A DNA stretch of 64,000 bases from Candidatus Aquicultor sp. (GTDB lineage: Bacteria; Actinomycetota; Aquicultoria; Aquicultorales; Aquicultoraceae), in contig DASXVE010000015.1 in assembly GCA_036504445.1 (NCBI GenBank), positions 1-64,000 on the forward strand. Reading direction: 5' to 3'. Below the pieces are notes generated by a model. The model saw nothing but the letters and a program-made list of their open reading frames with translations, was not told where the DNA came from and made no database searches. Position numbers and translations under genes: made by a program. Below are positions 17,554 to 25,432 of the stretch, piece by piece; position 1 is the stretch's first letter, and each line of letters begins with the position of its first letter.

Positions 17554-19911
17554 CTAAATCTTGCGGGAAAAGAGCCGCATTCCGTTCAAAATAACAAGGA
17601 TAGAGATACCGGTATCGGCGAAAACCGCCATCCACAATGTTGCCATACCCGCGACCGCGAGCACAATAAAGGCAAGCTTAACTGCGACCGAGGCGAAGAC
17701 GTTTTGCTTGATAATGCGGAGCGCCCGTCGGCTTAGCCGTATGACATACGGTATATTAATAAGCTCATCACCCATAAGGGCGATATCAGCGGTCTCAAGC
17801 GCCACGTCCGAGCCAATCGCACCCATCGCGATGCCCACGTCGGCCCGCGAGATCGCAGGTGCGTCGTTAACACCGTCGCCGACCATAACAACCCGGCCGT
17901 ATTGCTTCGAGATGGTCTCCAGTGCATTTACCTTATCCTCGGGCAGCAACTCTGCGCGAAACTCCGATATGCCTGCTTGTGCTGCAATTTCCTTCGCTGT
18001 TTCGGTGTTGTCGCCGGTCAGCATAACGATATGCTTTACGCCGGCATCGTGAAGCTTGTGAACCGCAAGACGGGCATCGTGTCTCAGCTTATCGGCAACC
18101 GCCATGATACCGAGCAGGCAATCCTCGGTGCCCAACATGAACACCGTTTTTCCTTCATGCTGCATCGCCGAAACGAGCGGGGTCGCAGCCGGGTCGGTAA
18201 TACTAAGTTCGCTGAACAGCCGGGGGTTTCCAATATAGTACGAGGTTGAATCGAGCTGGGCCTTGAGGCCTCGGCCGGGCATAGACTCAAAGCTTTGCGG
18301 TTCGGTGTATGTAATGTCGCGATCGCGAGCATATTCAACAACTGCATCGGCAAGCGGGTGGCCGGAGCGTGCCTCGATTGCGGCGATAACAGCGATAAGC
18401 TCGTCCTCGCTATAGCTGTTTAGCGAAACCACATCGGTAACGCTTAGGTGCCCGGAAGTGAGCGTGCCGGTTTTATCGAAAACTATCGCCGACACGGTCG
18501 CGGCGGTTTCAAGGTATGCGCCACCTTTAATGAGCACACCGTTGCGCGACGCGGCCCCGATTGCAGATGCGATTGAAACGGGCGTCGAGATAACCAGTGC
18601 GCACGGGCACGATATAACCAGCAAGACGAGCGAACGATAGAACCACGTCGAAAACGGCTGTCCGAAGAGCGGGGGAATAACCGCGACGGCGATGGCAATA
18701 CCGATCACGACCGGCGTGTAGTATATCGAAAACCGGTTAATGAATTGCTGGGCCGGTGCTTTTTTCGTTTGGGCATCTTCGATCAGTCGGATGATATGGG
18801 AAAGCGTCGAATCACTTGAGCGCCGCGTCGAGGCTATTTCAAGGTATCCTTCATTATTGAGCGTGCCGGCAAACACAGGGTCGCCTACATCTTTTACGAC
18901 GGGAAGCGACTCCCCCGTGACCGTAGACTGATTCACCGATGAACGCCCGAGCATAACAGTACCGTCTATAGGGATGCGTTCGCCCGGTTTAACAACAACG
19001 ATGTCGCCGACCTGCACCATGTCCGTAGGCACAACGCGCGTGGCGTCGCCGACCTTGACCGTTGCCTCGCTTGGGGCGATTTCAAGCAACCGGTGAATCG
19101 CATGACGGGTTTTATCCATCGTGAACGCCTCGAGCATGGTGCCGACGGCGTAGAGGAACATAACCGTTGCTGCTTCGAGCCACTGACCGAGGAAAAACGC
19201 GCCAATTACGGCGACCGTCATTAATACGTTCATATCGAATACAAAGGACCGGAGAGAAGAAACAGCGCTGTGTGCGGGCTTGTAGCCCGCTATAGCTGTT
19301 GCCGCAACAAGAAGAACTATACTAATGCCAAAGAGGCCGGTAAATAGCTGTAGGAGCGCACCTAGCGCGAGCGGAATCGCCGCCATTAAAACAGTGATCG
19401 CGCGTTTATCCGTAAGCCAGAACGACCTTTTCGGTTCGGATATTTTTCTAACACCCTCAAGTTCCGCCGTATAACCGCCGGCCCCTACGGCGTTTATTAT
19501 ATCTGTTGGAGAAATAACTTCATCACTAAACGATACGGTGAGTTTGCCGGTTTCAAATGTAACTTCGGCCGAGGACACGCCTTCGAGCCCTGCAACTTTG
19601 CGTTGCAGTTTTTGGGCACAGTCGGGTCAGTCGAGCCCTCGAAGCCGAAATACGGAAGTACGAATATTCTCAGGGGCGCCCACTTCATAGCCGAAATCCT
19701 CGACTTTAGAGAAGATTGCCTCACGCGAGTTTCTGCTGGCATCGTATTCTACGTGTAGGTTAGACGCGGTAAAGTTGACGGATGCGGCTCTTACGCCCGG
19801 CATTTTCCCAATCGCTTTTTCAACTTTAAGCGCGCAATCAGGGCAATCCAGCCCGCATATCGGGACGGTTTCTTCAATTATGTTTCCTGATTTAATGCTC
19901 TTCGTGTCCAT
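17554..19911 (-). CDS. Zn/Cd/Pb-type P1B ATPase with two HMA domains; in-frame TGA in the second
   Basis: Read through one TGA, the gene encodes about 785 residues. HMA1 has GLDCPDCALKVEKAI. HMA2 has the same motif but TGA replaces its first cysteine: GLD-stop-PDCAQKLQRK (TGA at 19627-19629, residue 95). After that come the transmembrane region with the CPC ion site (SCPCALVIST), the phosphorylation site DKTGTLT, HP locus SGHPLADAV and hinge GDGVNDAPA. CPC and the adjacent SmtB-like repressor fit Zn/Cd/Pb export. Possible starts are ATG 19911 (used here) and GTG 19929, which overlaps the repressor stop. If the TGA is not decoded, translation could restart near 19578 to give a 674-residue pump with most of HMA2 missing. 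Confidence 0.88.
19590..19608 (-). promoter_or_regulatory. SECIS-like stem-loop downstream of the in-frame TGA
   Basis: In the mRNA, CTGCAAC and GTTGCAG form a perfect 7-bp stem closed by the loop GCAAA. The stem begins 18 bases after the TGA, and the loop's first base is G, 26 bases after the TGA. Bacterial SECIS elements are known to place a small apical loop with a G in its first two positions about 16-37 bases after UGA. Geometry fits; a chance hairpin inside coding sequence cannot be excluded without conservation data. Confidence 0.55.
19627..19629 (-). other. Candidate selenocysteine codon (TGA) in HMA2
   Basis: The codon lies between GLD and PDC, exactly at the first metal-binding cysteine. 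HMA1 of the same protein keeps TGC at the equivalent place. TGC/TGT to TGA is a single-base change, so nonsense mutation is the rival explanation. The reading frame on both sides is intact and family-like, which argues against decay. Confidence 0.55.
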
Positions 19912-19925
19912 ATCTATCACTTCAA

Positions 19926-20324
19926 TCACGTAAGGTTTTCAAGGATCGGCATTGATGCGGGCTCGTGAAACTCTTCCTGGACGTGGTGCATGCATTCGGT
20001 AAGCAGCCGGATAATATGAGCATCGTCGAGAGAGTAATACACCATCTTGGATGCTTTTCTGCGTTTAACGAGCCGCGCATCTTTGAGTTTGCGAAGCTGG
20101 TGAGAGACGGCCGATTGGCTGGCACCGACAACTTCGGCGATTTCACAGACGCATAGTTCGCCTTGTAGAAGCGAAAACACGATCTTAACGCGTGTCGGGT
20201 CGGAGAGAACCTTAAATGTATCCGCCAGCCTATCTATCGGCCGGTCACCTATAAGCGAACTCTTAATACGCTCTACTTTCCGCACATCGATAACTGATTC
20301 GGCACAAAGGTCATCAAACGCCAT
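19926..20324 (-). CDS. ArsR/SmtB-family metal-sensing repressor
   Basis: A 132-residue winged-helix repressor. The helix-turn-helix is ASQSAVSHQLRKLKDARLV. Two metal-site signatures are visible: ELCVCEIAE, the alpha3 cysteine pair of CadC/SmtB, and DAH-x10-H-x2-E in the last helix, the alpha5 zinc site of SmtB/CzrA. Zinc, cadmium or lead would release it from DNA. ATG 20324 follows GGAGG. It is the first gene of the ATPase-ferredoxin operon and presumably represses it from the palindrome at 20341-20362. Confidence 0.9.
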   Translation of the reverse strand: MAFDDLCAESVIDVRKVERIKSSLIGDRPIDRLADTFKVLSDPTRVKIVFSLLQGELCVCEIAEVVGASQSAVSHQLRKLKDARLVKRRKASKMVYYSLDDAHIIRLLTECMHHVQEEFHEPASMPILENLT

Positions 20325-20340
20325 AGCAACCTCCATCTTA

Positions 20341-20362
20341 TATGAACATGTGTTCAGATATA
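20341..20362. promoter_or_regulatory. SmtB/CzrA-type operator palindrome
   Basis: TATGAACA-TG-TGTTCAGATA closely matches the ArsR/SmtB operator core TGAACA-N2-TGTTCA. It is centred about 27 bases before the repressor start and adjoins an AT-rich stretch (20360-20378) that could hold the -10. Metal-dependent derepression of the whole operon is expected. Confidence 0.75.
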
Positions 20363-20482
20363 ATAATATAATATATAGTATCGGATGAAAAGACCAACAC
20401 ACGTAGCGAAAAAGATTATCCAACCGAAAGAAAATCGCAGTGCGGCACAGCAATGTCGTAAAGTTAGCTCACTATTGGCTGG

Positions 20483-20599
20483 TTGAATTTTATTGAAGCA
20501 GCGGAAGTGTGCGAAGAGCTTCTAAAAAGGACCCTGCTTCGCGGGAGAATGCTGCACGTCGATTTGTTGGACATGAAAATTGAAGACTACACTGTATGA
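20483..20599 (+). CDS. Possible 38-residue ORF or gene remnant
   Basis: A forward frame from TTG 20483 to TGA 20597 reads with protein-like composition (FIEAAEVCEELLKR, GRMLHVDLLDMKIEDYTV) in an otherwise empty gap. No good ribosome-binding site precedes it and its end overlaps the 3' end of the cysteine desulfurase by 13 bases. It could be a remnant of a longer gene or chance. Confidence 0.2.
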   Translation: MNFIEAAEVCEELLKRTLLRGRMLHVDLLDMKIEDYTV

Positions 20600-21747
20600 A
20601 CGTGACCGGCTAGCATTCGCTCGTAACGCGCGGTCAGCAGTTCGGCAATTTCATCGATTTCATCTTCGCGGGACCATCTTCCGAGACTCAAACGAATTGA
20701 ACCGATAGCAAAAGCCTCTTCAACACCCATAGCTTTAAGCACCGGCGATGGTTCGCACGACGCGGCGTGGCATGCGGAGCCAGGGGACGCGGCAACCTCG
20801 GGAGTTTGCCCCAGTAAATCAGGACCGGTGACGCCCGGAAATGCAATGTTAAGCGTATTCGGAAGGTGTTCTGTCGGGTGGCCGTTAAAGCGAACGGCCG
20901 GTGCATCCATAATAATCAACTCATACAACCGCTCTCTAAGCTGCCGTACGGTAGAGAAAACCATCTCGAGCGATTCTGTGGCAATCTGGACGGCTTTCCC
21001 AAGCGCTACCATTGACGCAACGGCCTCAGTGCCGGCGCGCAGACCGAACTCTTGCGACGCACCCCGGATGATCGGGTGGATTTCGGTACCTTCGCGTATG
21101 TAGAGTGCCCCGATTCCTTTAGGCGCATATACTTTATGTCCGGCGATGGTGAGCAGATCAACCGCCAGGTCGTCCACATTGACCGGTATCTTGCCGAGAC
21201 TCTGCGCCGCGTCGGTGTGGAAGTTGACACCTAGCTCTTTTGCCAGCTCTCCGACTTCAGCGATAGGCTCGATCGTGCCCACCTCGTTGTTTGCATGCAT
21301 GATTGTAATGAGGATGGTGTCATCGGTAATGGCGTTCTTTACATCGTCGACTGAAACCATTCCGTAGCTGTCGACCGGCAGATATGTAACCCGAAAGCCC
21401 TGCCGCTCCAAGTATTTACACGGCTGCAAGACCGCCGGATGCTCGACGACATCGGTGATGATGTGGTTGCCATGGTGCCGGTTCGCAAAAGCAGAGCCGA
21501 CAATCGCCATATTGTTCGATTCCGTGCCGCCGCTTGTAAAGATGATTTCGCGGGGGGTACATCCGATAGAGTCGGCAACTTGCCGCCGTGCACGGTCAAC
21601 GGCTTCCTTAGCCAAGCGGCCGTAGTAATGGTTGCTCGAGGGATTACCGAATATCTCAGTCAAACACGGTATCATCTCGGCGGAGACCGCAGGGTCTACT
21701 GGTGTTGTCGCATTATAATCCGCATAAATAGGCTTGATTAGATCCAT
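20587..21747 (-). CDS. Cysteine desulfurase (NifS/IscS family)
   Basis: A 386-residue PLP enzyme taking sulfur from cysteine for Fe-S clusters and other sulfur cofactors. YADYNATTPVDP opens the protein; FTSGGTESNNMAI binds PLP; the Lys lies in LTIAGHKVYAPKGIG; and the sulfur-carrying loop cysteine is in SPGSACHA. The SxC loop length suggests the group II or IscS-like NifS type. ATG 21747 follows GGGGTGAG. No iscU or thiI is adjacent. If the nearby TGA encodes selenocysteine, NifS-like enzymes can also mobilise selenium, but that link is speculative. Confidence 0.92.
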   Translation of the reverse strand: MDLIKPIYADYNATTPVDPAVSAEMIPCLTEIFGNPSSNHYYGRLAKEAVDRARRQVADSIGCTPREIIFTSGGTESNNMAIVGSAFANRHHGNHIITDVVEHPAVLQPCKYLERQGFRVTYLPVDSYGMVSVDDVKNAITDDTILITIMHANNEVGTIEPIAEVGELAKELGVNFHTDAAQSLGKIPVNVDDLAVDLLTIAGHKVYAPKGIGALYIREGTEIHPIIRGASQEFGLRAGTEAVASMVALGKAVQIATESLEMVFSTVRQLRERLYELIIMDAPAVRFNGHPTEHLPNTLNIAFPGVTGPDLLGQTPEVAASPGSACHAASCEPSPVLKAMGVEEAFAIGSIRLSLGRWSREDEIDEIAELLTARYERMLAGHVHTV

Positions 21748-21788
21748 TTACTCACCCCACGTTACGCTCTTCAGTACTATTACGAGTA

Positions 21789-23183
21789 TTATGCAGCTTT
21801 CCGCTGCGTGTAAATTGCCCGCCCTTGAACATCCTGCGACGCCTCCATAATTACTTCCGAGGCCGTTGGATGCGCGTGAATAACCCTGCTTAAGGCAGAT
21901 GCCGTCATTCCTTGGAGCATCGCTACAGCGACTTCGTGGATGATATCGGCAGCCCGATCGCCGATTACGTGAGCCCCTAAAATCGCGTCTGAAACCGCAT
22001 CGGCCACAATCTTAGCCATTCCGGAAATCTCTCCGATAGCGTGGGAAATTCCAAGCTTTCTAAACTCCATAACGCCCGCACGAACGTCCATCCCCATACT
22101 TCTTGCGTGCGCCTCGGTCAGACCGATAGTGCCAATTTCCGGGTTAGTATAAATGGTTCCCGGAATTACAGTATAATCCATAATCAGCTGGTTGCCGAGT
22201 GCGTTTGCTACTGCGACACTGCATTCCGCCGAGGCAACATGCGCGAGCATCGGGTTGCCGATGACGTCGCCGACGGCAAAAACGCCGGGAACGTTGGTCA
22301 TCATATGGCTATCGACTATTATTGAGCCGTCAGGTTTCATAATGACCCCAATATCATCAAGCCCAAGCCCTGAGATTAAAGGGCGGCGGCCTATCGAGAC
22401 AAGGGCCGTGTCCGCCGTAGCCTCGCTTCCGTCACCTAAGCGTACGGTTACCGTATCGTTAACCTTAGCGCCGGTTATTTTTACACCCGTTCGCACTTTG
22501 ATATCATCTTTCTTGAATTCGCGGGCTAAAATATCGGCGATATCCGTATCGACATTCGGTATGAGCCTATCCATTGCTTCAATAATAGTGAGCTCGACGC
22601 CGAATGGTCTCAGCATGGAAGAAAACTCGCAGCCGATATAGCCCCCACCGATAATCAGAAGTGATTTTGGGAATTTTGTTAATCTGAGGACGTCATCGCT
22701 AGAAAACACTCGAACGCCGTCGAACGGAAGAAACGGAAGAGCCTTCGGGGTGGAACCGGTTGCAATAATAATATTATTTGCCCGAATATCCTTGATGTCG
22801 TCCGGGCCCGTAATGCGCAGCGTATGCGTATCTATGAAGCGAGCATGCCCCTGAATAAGCGTTGCGCCGTTCGCTTCAACAAGACGCATGATTCCTTGAC
22901 GCTCGATTTCAACCACCTTGTCTTTACGCTCTATTAACCTCTTTGTGTCTAAGGCGATCGAGCCGTCAATTTGGATACCGAATTCGGATGCCCGGTAGGC
23001 GTGCCGCAGCACCCTTGATGAGGCAATAAGCGTTTTTGTTGGAATACAGCCGGTATTGAGGCAAACTCCACCGAAACGACCTTCTTCGATAAGGCAGACC
23101 GGCACGCCCGTACGCGCCGCTCTGATTGCGCCAACATATCCGGCGGGGCCGGCACCGATAATCGCGATTTCATATCGTTCCAT
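21789..23183 (-). CDS. lpdA: Dihydrolipoamide dehydrogenase
   Basis: A 464-residue flavoprotein disulfide reductase. FAD-binding IAIIGAGPAGYVGAIRA, redox-active disulfide GGVCLNTGCIPTK, NAD-binding LLIIGGGYIGCEFSSML and the C-terminal active-site IHAHPTASEVIME (His-Pro-Thr with Glu) are all in place, which favours E3 over mercuric or glutathione reductase. Start ATG 23183 follows AAGGAG; the open frame's nine extra codons lack a site. No E1/E2 or glycine-cleavage gene lies next to it, so its complex is unknown. Confidence 0.92.
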   Translation of the reverse strand: MERYEIAIIGAGPAGYVGAIRAARTGVPVCLIEEGRFGGVCLNTGCIPTKTLIASSRVLRHAYRASEFGIQIDGSIALDTKRLIERKDKVVEIERQGIMRLVEANGATLIQGHARFIDTHTLRITGPDDIKDIRANNIIIATGSTPKALPFLPFDGVRVFSSDDVLRLTKFPKSLLIIGGGYIGCEFSSMLRPFGVELTIIEAMDRLIPNVDTDIADILAREFKKDDIKVRTGVKITGAKVNDTVTVRLGDGSEATADTALVSIGRRPLISGLGLDDIGVIMKPDGSIIVDSHMMTNVPGVFAVGDVIGNPMLAHVASAECSVAVANALGNQLIMDYTVIPGTIYTNPEIGTIGLTEAHARSMGMDVRAGVMEFRKLGISHAIGEISGMAKIVADAVSDAILGAHVIGDRAADIIHEVAVAMLQGMTASALSRVIHAHPTASEVIMEASQDVQGRAIYTQRKAA

Positions 23184-23334
23184 ACCATGCTCCTTCGATA
23201 AAGAAAACAACTATCATAGTTTTACCCGTGATGAATGCGCTATAGTCGAAAAGGTTGATCTCGGGCGCTAACAGAAATAATAAAGAAAGCCGATAACAGT
23301 ATAGTAAGCTCACAAAAGGAGGGGTTGAAATAGC

Positions 23335-24327
23335 TTGGATCTGATGCGACGATTATGGCTTACCTTTGCGCTATTCGTGTCTGTTGTCGTGTTGGGGATC
23401 GTTGGATACATGGTCGTTCTAGGCTGGAGCTTTACTGATGCCATCTATATGACCATCATCACGATCACCACTGTTGGGTTTAGGGAAGTACGTTCATTGA
23501 GCGTCGTAGGGCAATACTTTACGATGATCCTTGCCCTAGCAGGAACTGGAACAGCGTTTTACCTTCTGATATCAATTACTGAATTTATGATAGAAGGACA
23601 TTTAACCGGACTATTAGCGGAGAGAAGAGTGGAACGAGAAATTAAGAAACAAAAAGAACATTATATTTTATGCGGATTTGGAAAAGTCGGCGCTAATGTA
23701 GCCGAGGAACTCAGCACCTCTAGCGCAGACTTTGTCATCATCGAGAATAATCACGAACGCGTGGAAAGCGCGAGATCTTATGGCTACTATTGTATAGAAG
23801 GCGACGCATCGAGCGACGAAGTGCTTATCAAGGCAGGCGTCGAGCGTGCTAAAGGCCTCATTGCAGCAGTAGATAATGATGCCGACAACGTATTCGTAAC
23901 CTTGACCGCGCGCGTGCTTAACCCCGGTATCAACATCGTCGCGCGGAGCATTCTTGAGGAATCCCGCGAAAAGCTGATTCATGCGGGCGCGAACAGGGTT
24001 GTATCACCGGCGTTCATCGGCGGTCGCCGGATGGCATCGATTATGCTTCGCCCGCTCGTATCCGATTACCTCGATGTCGTTACCTTTGGGGACGGTTTGC
24101 AATACCGCCTAGAAGAATACGTTGTAAGCCCGAGCTCGACGATAAAAGGCAAGTCGCTTGCCGATGCCGACGTCAGGCAAAAAACCGGCGCGCTCGTTCT
24201 TGCGATAAAGAGAACGACCGGCGAGTTCAACACGAACCCGTCTCCGGATACAACTATTGAGTCCGGCGACCATATTGTGGTACTCGGCACGCAAAACCAG
24301 CTCGAGGCCGTGCAAAATATCATCTAA
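23335..24327 (+). CDS. Potassium channel protein with RCK (TrkA-N/TrkA-C) domains
   Basis: A 330-residue channel: two membrane helices flanking a pore loop, then TrkA-N (FGKVGANVAEEL nucleotide-binding Rossmann fold, about residues 108-235) and TrkA-C (about 240-330). The selectivity filter reads TTVGFREV where the canonical filter is TVGYG; the last Gly is Arg. This variant may alter conductance or selectivity. It resembles MthK-like two-helix channels gated by ligand binding to RCK. TTG 23335 follows AAAGGAGGGG at a slightly long distance; ATG 23344 is nearly equivalent. Confidence 0.88.
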   Translation: MDLMRRLWLTFALFVSVVVLGIVGYMVVLGWSFTDAIYMTIITITTVGFREVRSLSVVGQYFTMILALAGTGTAFYLLISITEFMIEGHLTGLLAERRVEREIKKQKEHYILCGFGKVGANVAEELSTSSADFVIIENNHERVESARSYGYYCIEGDASSDEVLIKAGVERAKGLIAAVDNDADNVFVTLTARVLNPGINIVARSILEESREKLIHAGANRVVSPAFIGGRRMASIMLRPLVSDYLDVVTFGDGLQYRLEEYVVSPSSTIKGKSLADADVRQKTGALVLAIKRTTGEFNTNPSPDTTIESGDHIVVLGTQNQLEAVQNII

Positions 24328-24328
24328 T

Positions 24329-24357
24329 ATGCTAGATTACAAGTGTAAATCTAGTAT
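24329..24357. repeat. Dyad between the channel gene and apt
   Basis: ATGCTAGATT and AATCTAGTAT form a stem with one G-T pair around a nine-base loop immediately after the channel's stop codon. It has no T tract. It may modulate read-through into apt. Confidence 0.4.
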
Positions 24358-24370
24358 GCGGGAGGTTGCT

Positions 24371-24883
24371 GTGGATCTGAAATCATATATTCGTGATATT
24401 CCCGATTGGCCAAAAGAGGGGATCGTGTTTAAAGACATAACCCCACTTCTCGCCGATAAAGATGGCTTCAAGTACGCAATCGATAGCATGGCCGAGCACT
24501 ATGACGGCGAGCGGATCGATGTTGTCCTTGGTGCGGAGGCACGAGGTTTTATCTTTGCAAGTGCTCTGGCGTATAGGCTTGGGGCAGGCTTTATCCCGGC
24601 TCGAAAGCCCGGGAAGCTGCCGTATAAAACATGCAGAGCGGAATACGAGCTTGAGTATGGAACCGATTGTCTTGAGATGCACGAGGATGCAATAAAGCCG
24701 GGCGACAGAGTTCTAATCGCAGACGACCTCATCGCGACCGGCGGGACCGTATCTGCGAAAGCTCAGCTGGTCGAGCAACTAGGCGGCACCGTGGTAGGCA
24801 TGGCATTTCTTATCGAGCTTGGGTTCTTAAACGGACGTGAAAAAATCGGCGAATATGAGGTATTCTCACTCATCACGTACTAA
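24371..24883 (+). CDS. apt: Adenine phosphoribosyltransferase
   Basis: A 170-residue salvage enzyme making AMP from adenine and PRPP. IPDWPKEGIVFKDITPLL is the Apt N-terminal signature; the PRPP-binding loop is VLIADDLIATGGT. GTG 24371 preceded by GGAGG gives the standard family length; a longer open frame exists but overlaps the channel gene. A strong terminator follows. An adenine deaminase elsewhere in the window (46.7-48.4 kb) competes for the same base. Confidence 0.96.
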   Translation: MDLKSYIRDIPDWPKEGIVFKDITPLLADKDGFKYAIDSMAEHYDGERIDVVLGAEARGFIFASALAYRLGAGFIPARKPGKLPYKTCRAEYELEYGTDCLEMHEDAIKPGDRVLIADDLIATGGTVSAKAQLVEQLGGTVVGMAFLIELGFLNGREKIGEYEVFSLITY

Positions 24884-24911
24884 GGAACAACGAGCACTAA
24901 GAGCAAAATAG

Positions 24912-24938
24912 AAAAGCCCCTCATTTGAGGGGCTTTTT
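24912..24938. terminator. Strong bidirectional terminator
   Basis: AAAGCCCCTCA pairs with TGAGGGGCTTT with a tiny loop, flanked by A tract and T tract. It serves apt on the plus strand and the 87-residue gene on the minus strand. Confidence 0.9.
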
Positions 24939-24978
24939 GATACCCGCGCATATAGCTCGTGCTAAACAGAACACCTGT

Positions 24979-25242
24979 TTACGCTGTTTTCTTCGCCTTA
25001 CTAATAAGGTCATGAACTGATGCGCCGCCAAGCAAGCCCGCCATATGCGTCGTCAAGTGATCGGAGAGCCATTCATGAAGTGTGGTTCTTGAATCGAATT
25101 GTTCGCTCTTAATCATTGGTTCAAATTCTTGCATAAATTCTTGCGGGAAGTTGTTCTCATTCAGTACTCTGACAATCTGAGAGCCGTTCACCGGATAATT
25201 CAGATTATCAATAATATTATCGAGGTTATACGTAGCAGCCAT
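24979..25242 (-). CDS. Uncharacterised 87-residue protein, DUF2795-like
   Basis: A soluble acidic protein beginning MAATYNLDNIIDNLNYPVNG. The pattern of a Tyr-Pro in the first third followed by a helix with many Asn/Glu recalls DUF2795-type small proteins, but the match is loose. It has an excellent ribosome-binding site (AAAGGAGGTG) before ATG 25242 and its own terminator, so it is likely expressed alone. Function unknown. Confidence 0.75.
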   Translation of the reverse strand: MAATYNLDNIIDNLNYPVNGSQIVRVLNENNFPQEFMQEFEPMIKSEQFDSRTTLHEWLSDHLTTHMAGLLGGASVHDLISKAKKTA

Positions 25243-25390
25243 GATTTCACCTCCTTTACAGTATCCAAATATGAAACGTACCCATAAATTCGTGTTTTAA
25301 ATACCCGAGCTCTAGCCCTTACCGTTGCTTTTTAGGGTTGCAAATGATATAGATTAAAAAAGGCGTTTTAAACAGTGTAGAAGGTAACTT

Positions 25391-25410
25391 GCCGGTACAA
25401 TCGTACCGGC
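25391..25410. promoter_or_regulatory. GC-rich dyad upstream of iorA
   Basis: GCCGGTAC and GTACCGGC form a perfect 8-bp inverted repeat with a four-base centre, 22 bases before the iorA start. Without a T tract it is a candidate operator or leader hairpin. The rest of 25243-25432 shows no gene. Confidence 0.45.
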
Positions 25411-25432
25411 TGTAGGCATTAAAGGTGAATGT

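Noticed and set aside
17554-19578. Treating the ATPase as a shorter gene starting at 19578
   Set aside because: It would begin inside HMA2 after the TGA without a good ribosome-binding site; the upstream frame encodes HMA1 and the first part of HMA2 continuously, so one gene read through TGA (or interrupted by it) is more consistent.
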